A stretch of 64,000 nucleotides of DNA, taken from contig NZ_PVZS01000001.1 of assembly GCF_003004785.1 (NCBI RefSeq), forward strand, positions 248,001-312,000, read 5' to 3'. How positions within the stretch are numbered: position 1 is the stretch's first letter; each line of letters starts with the position of its first letter. The notes beneath the pieces were generated by a model. That model was given only the letters and a program-made list of their open reading frames with translations. It was not told the DNA's origin and made no database searches. Both the position numbers and the translations under genes were made by a program. Shown here piece after piece: positions 63,816 through 64,000 of this stretch. Source of the stretch: Alsobacter soli (lineage in GTDB: Bacteria; Pseudomonadota; Alphaproteobacteria; Rhizobiales; Beijerinckiaceae).

Positions 63816-64000
63816 GTGACGGTCGCCGTCGAGACCCGCCCATCACAGGCCGAAGCGGCGCGCAAGCGCTTCGTTCTCACCCTGCTGGTCGCGCTTGGCG
63901 CCCTTGCGGTCGTGGGCCTGGCTGGCGCCTTGCTGTCCTGGGCCCTTGGCGGGCTCGGCGCCGCGCCGCCTCCCAGGAGCCCGTTCGGCGTTGGCCTGCG
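63816..64000 (+). CDS. Probable NicO-family Ni/Co transporter, 3' partial
   Basis: GTG at 63816, 10 bases after the DUF1007 stop, opens a frame that runs off the window (about 61 residues). A polar N-terminus (VTVAVETRPSQAEAARKRFV) is followed by a strong helix (LTLLVALGALAVVGLAGALL) and APPPRSPFGVGLR, as at the beginning of NicO-type proteins linked to DUF1007. The diagnostic metal motifs are outside the window, so the call rests mainly on context. Confidence 0.6.
   Translation, partial: MTVAVETRPSQAEAARKRFVLTLLVALGALAVVGLAGALLSWALGGLGAAPPPRSPFGVGL

Overview
The window is a G+C-rich chromosomal segment of an alphaproteobacterium, most probably of the order Hyphomicrobiales (Rhizobiales). 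The markers are a GapR/DUF2312 nucleoid protein, a CpdR-type single-domain response regulator, a 41-residue ribosomal protein L36, a sRNA that looks like the MmgR (alpha-r8) family, a ROSE-type RNA thermometer before a small heat-shock gene, and dispersed palindromic repeats typical of this order. The genus cannot be fixed from the sequence; a Methylobacteriaceae/Beijerinckiaceae-like relative would fit. There is no phage, integrase, IS element, rRNA operon or CRISPR array.

Layout. 1-9.5 kb: cell-wall enzymes (YkuD transpeptidase, M15-type DUF882 peptidase), gapR, an N-formylglutamate amidohydrolase, an EamA exporter, a MOFRL glycerate kinase, a hydrolase, a TPR protein and rpmJ. 9.7-13.6 kb: an hsp20, a FadB-like bifunctional beta-oxidation enzyme and an MscS channel. 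13.6-20.3 kb (minus strand): a compact acyl-CoA operon (three SDRs, MaoC hydratase, thiolase, acyl-CoA dehydrogenase, APH-type kinase) resembling a 4-hydroxy-acid/short-chain acid catabolic set. 21.1-29.0 kb (minus strand): a PQQ alcohol dehydrogenase with a lanthanide-type metal site, a lipoprotein cytochrome c, and a complete caa3-type oxidase operon (ctaC, ctaD, subunit III, a small membrane protein, ctaG, a membrane cytochrome c). 29.2-31.2 kb: a Zn alcohol/formaldehyde dehydrogenase and two membrane proteins. 31.5-34.8 kb (minus strand): a seven-gene cluster of NO/denitrification accessory type (SufT/MIP18-like, DUF2249, NnrS-like, DGC zinc protein, unknown, NorE-like, NorF-like) with a perfect NNR/Dnr-type box just upstream. 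34.9-36.1 kb: cobalamin riboswitch and the cobalt transporter cbtBA. 36.5-43.7 kb: tRNA-Val, cpdR, a second N-formylglutamate amidohydrolase, the sRNA, hisN, a lysophospholipase, ROSE-hsp20 and threonine aldolase. 44.3-52.9 kb: gltB-gst-gltD, then an SPFH/NfeD pair. 53-64 kb: KdsD, a beta-barrel protein, galU/galE, MltB-type transglycosylase, DUF459 SGNH protein, hemH, a Tat-exported 5'-nucleotidase-like enzyme, and DUF1007 followed by the start of a probable NicO-type Ni/Co transporter.

How it works together. The most coherent system is the 21-29 kb block: an alcohol dehydrogenase, its electron-accepting cytochrome and a terminal oxidase are co-directional neighbours and could form one periplasmic alcohol-to-oxygen chain. 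Its subunit I keeps all heme, CuB and Tyr ligands but lacks the canonical D- and K-channel residues. The start codon of ctaC lies inside a dispersed repeat. The NO-accessory cluster has no nitrite or NO reductase beside it, yet carries its own predicted NO-responsive operator. Regulation by RNA is also prominent: a B12 riboswitch, a RNA thermometer and a trans-acting sRNA within 6 kb.
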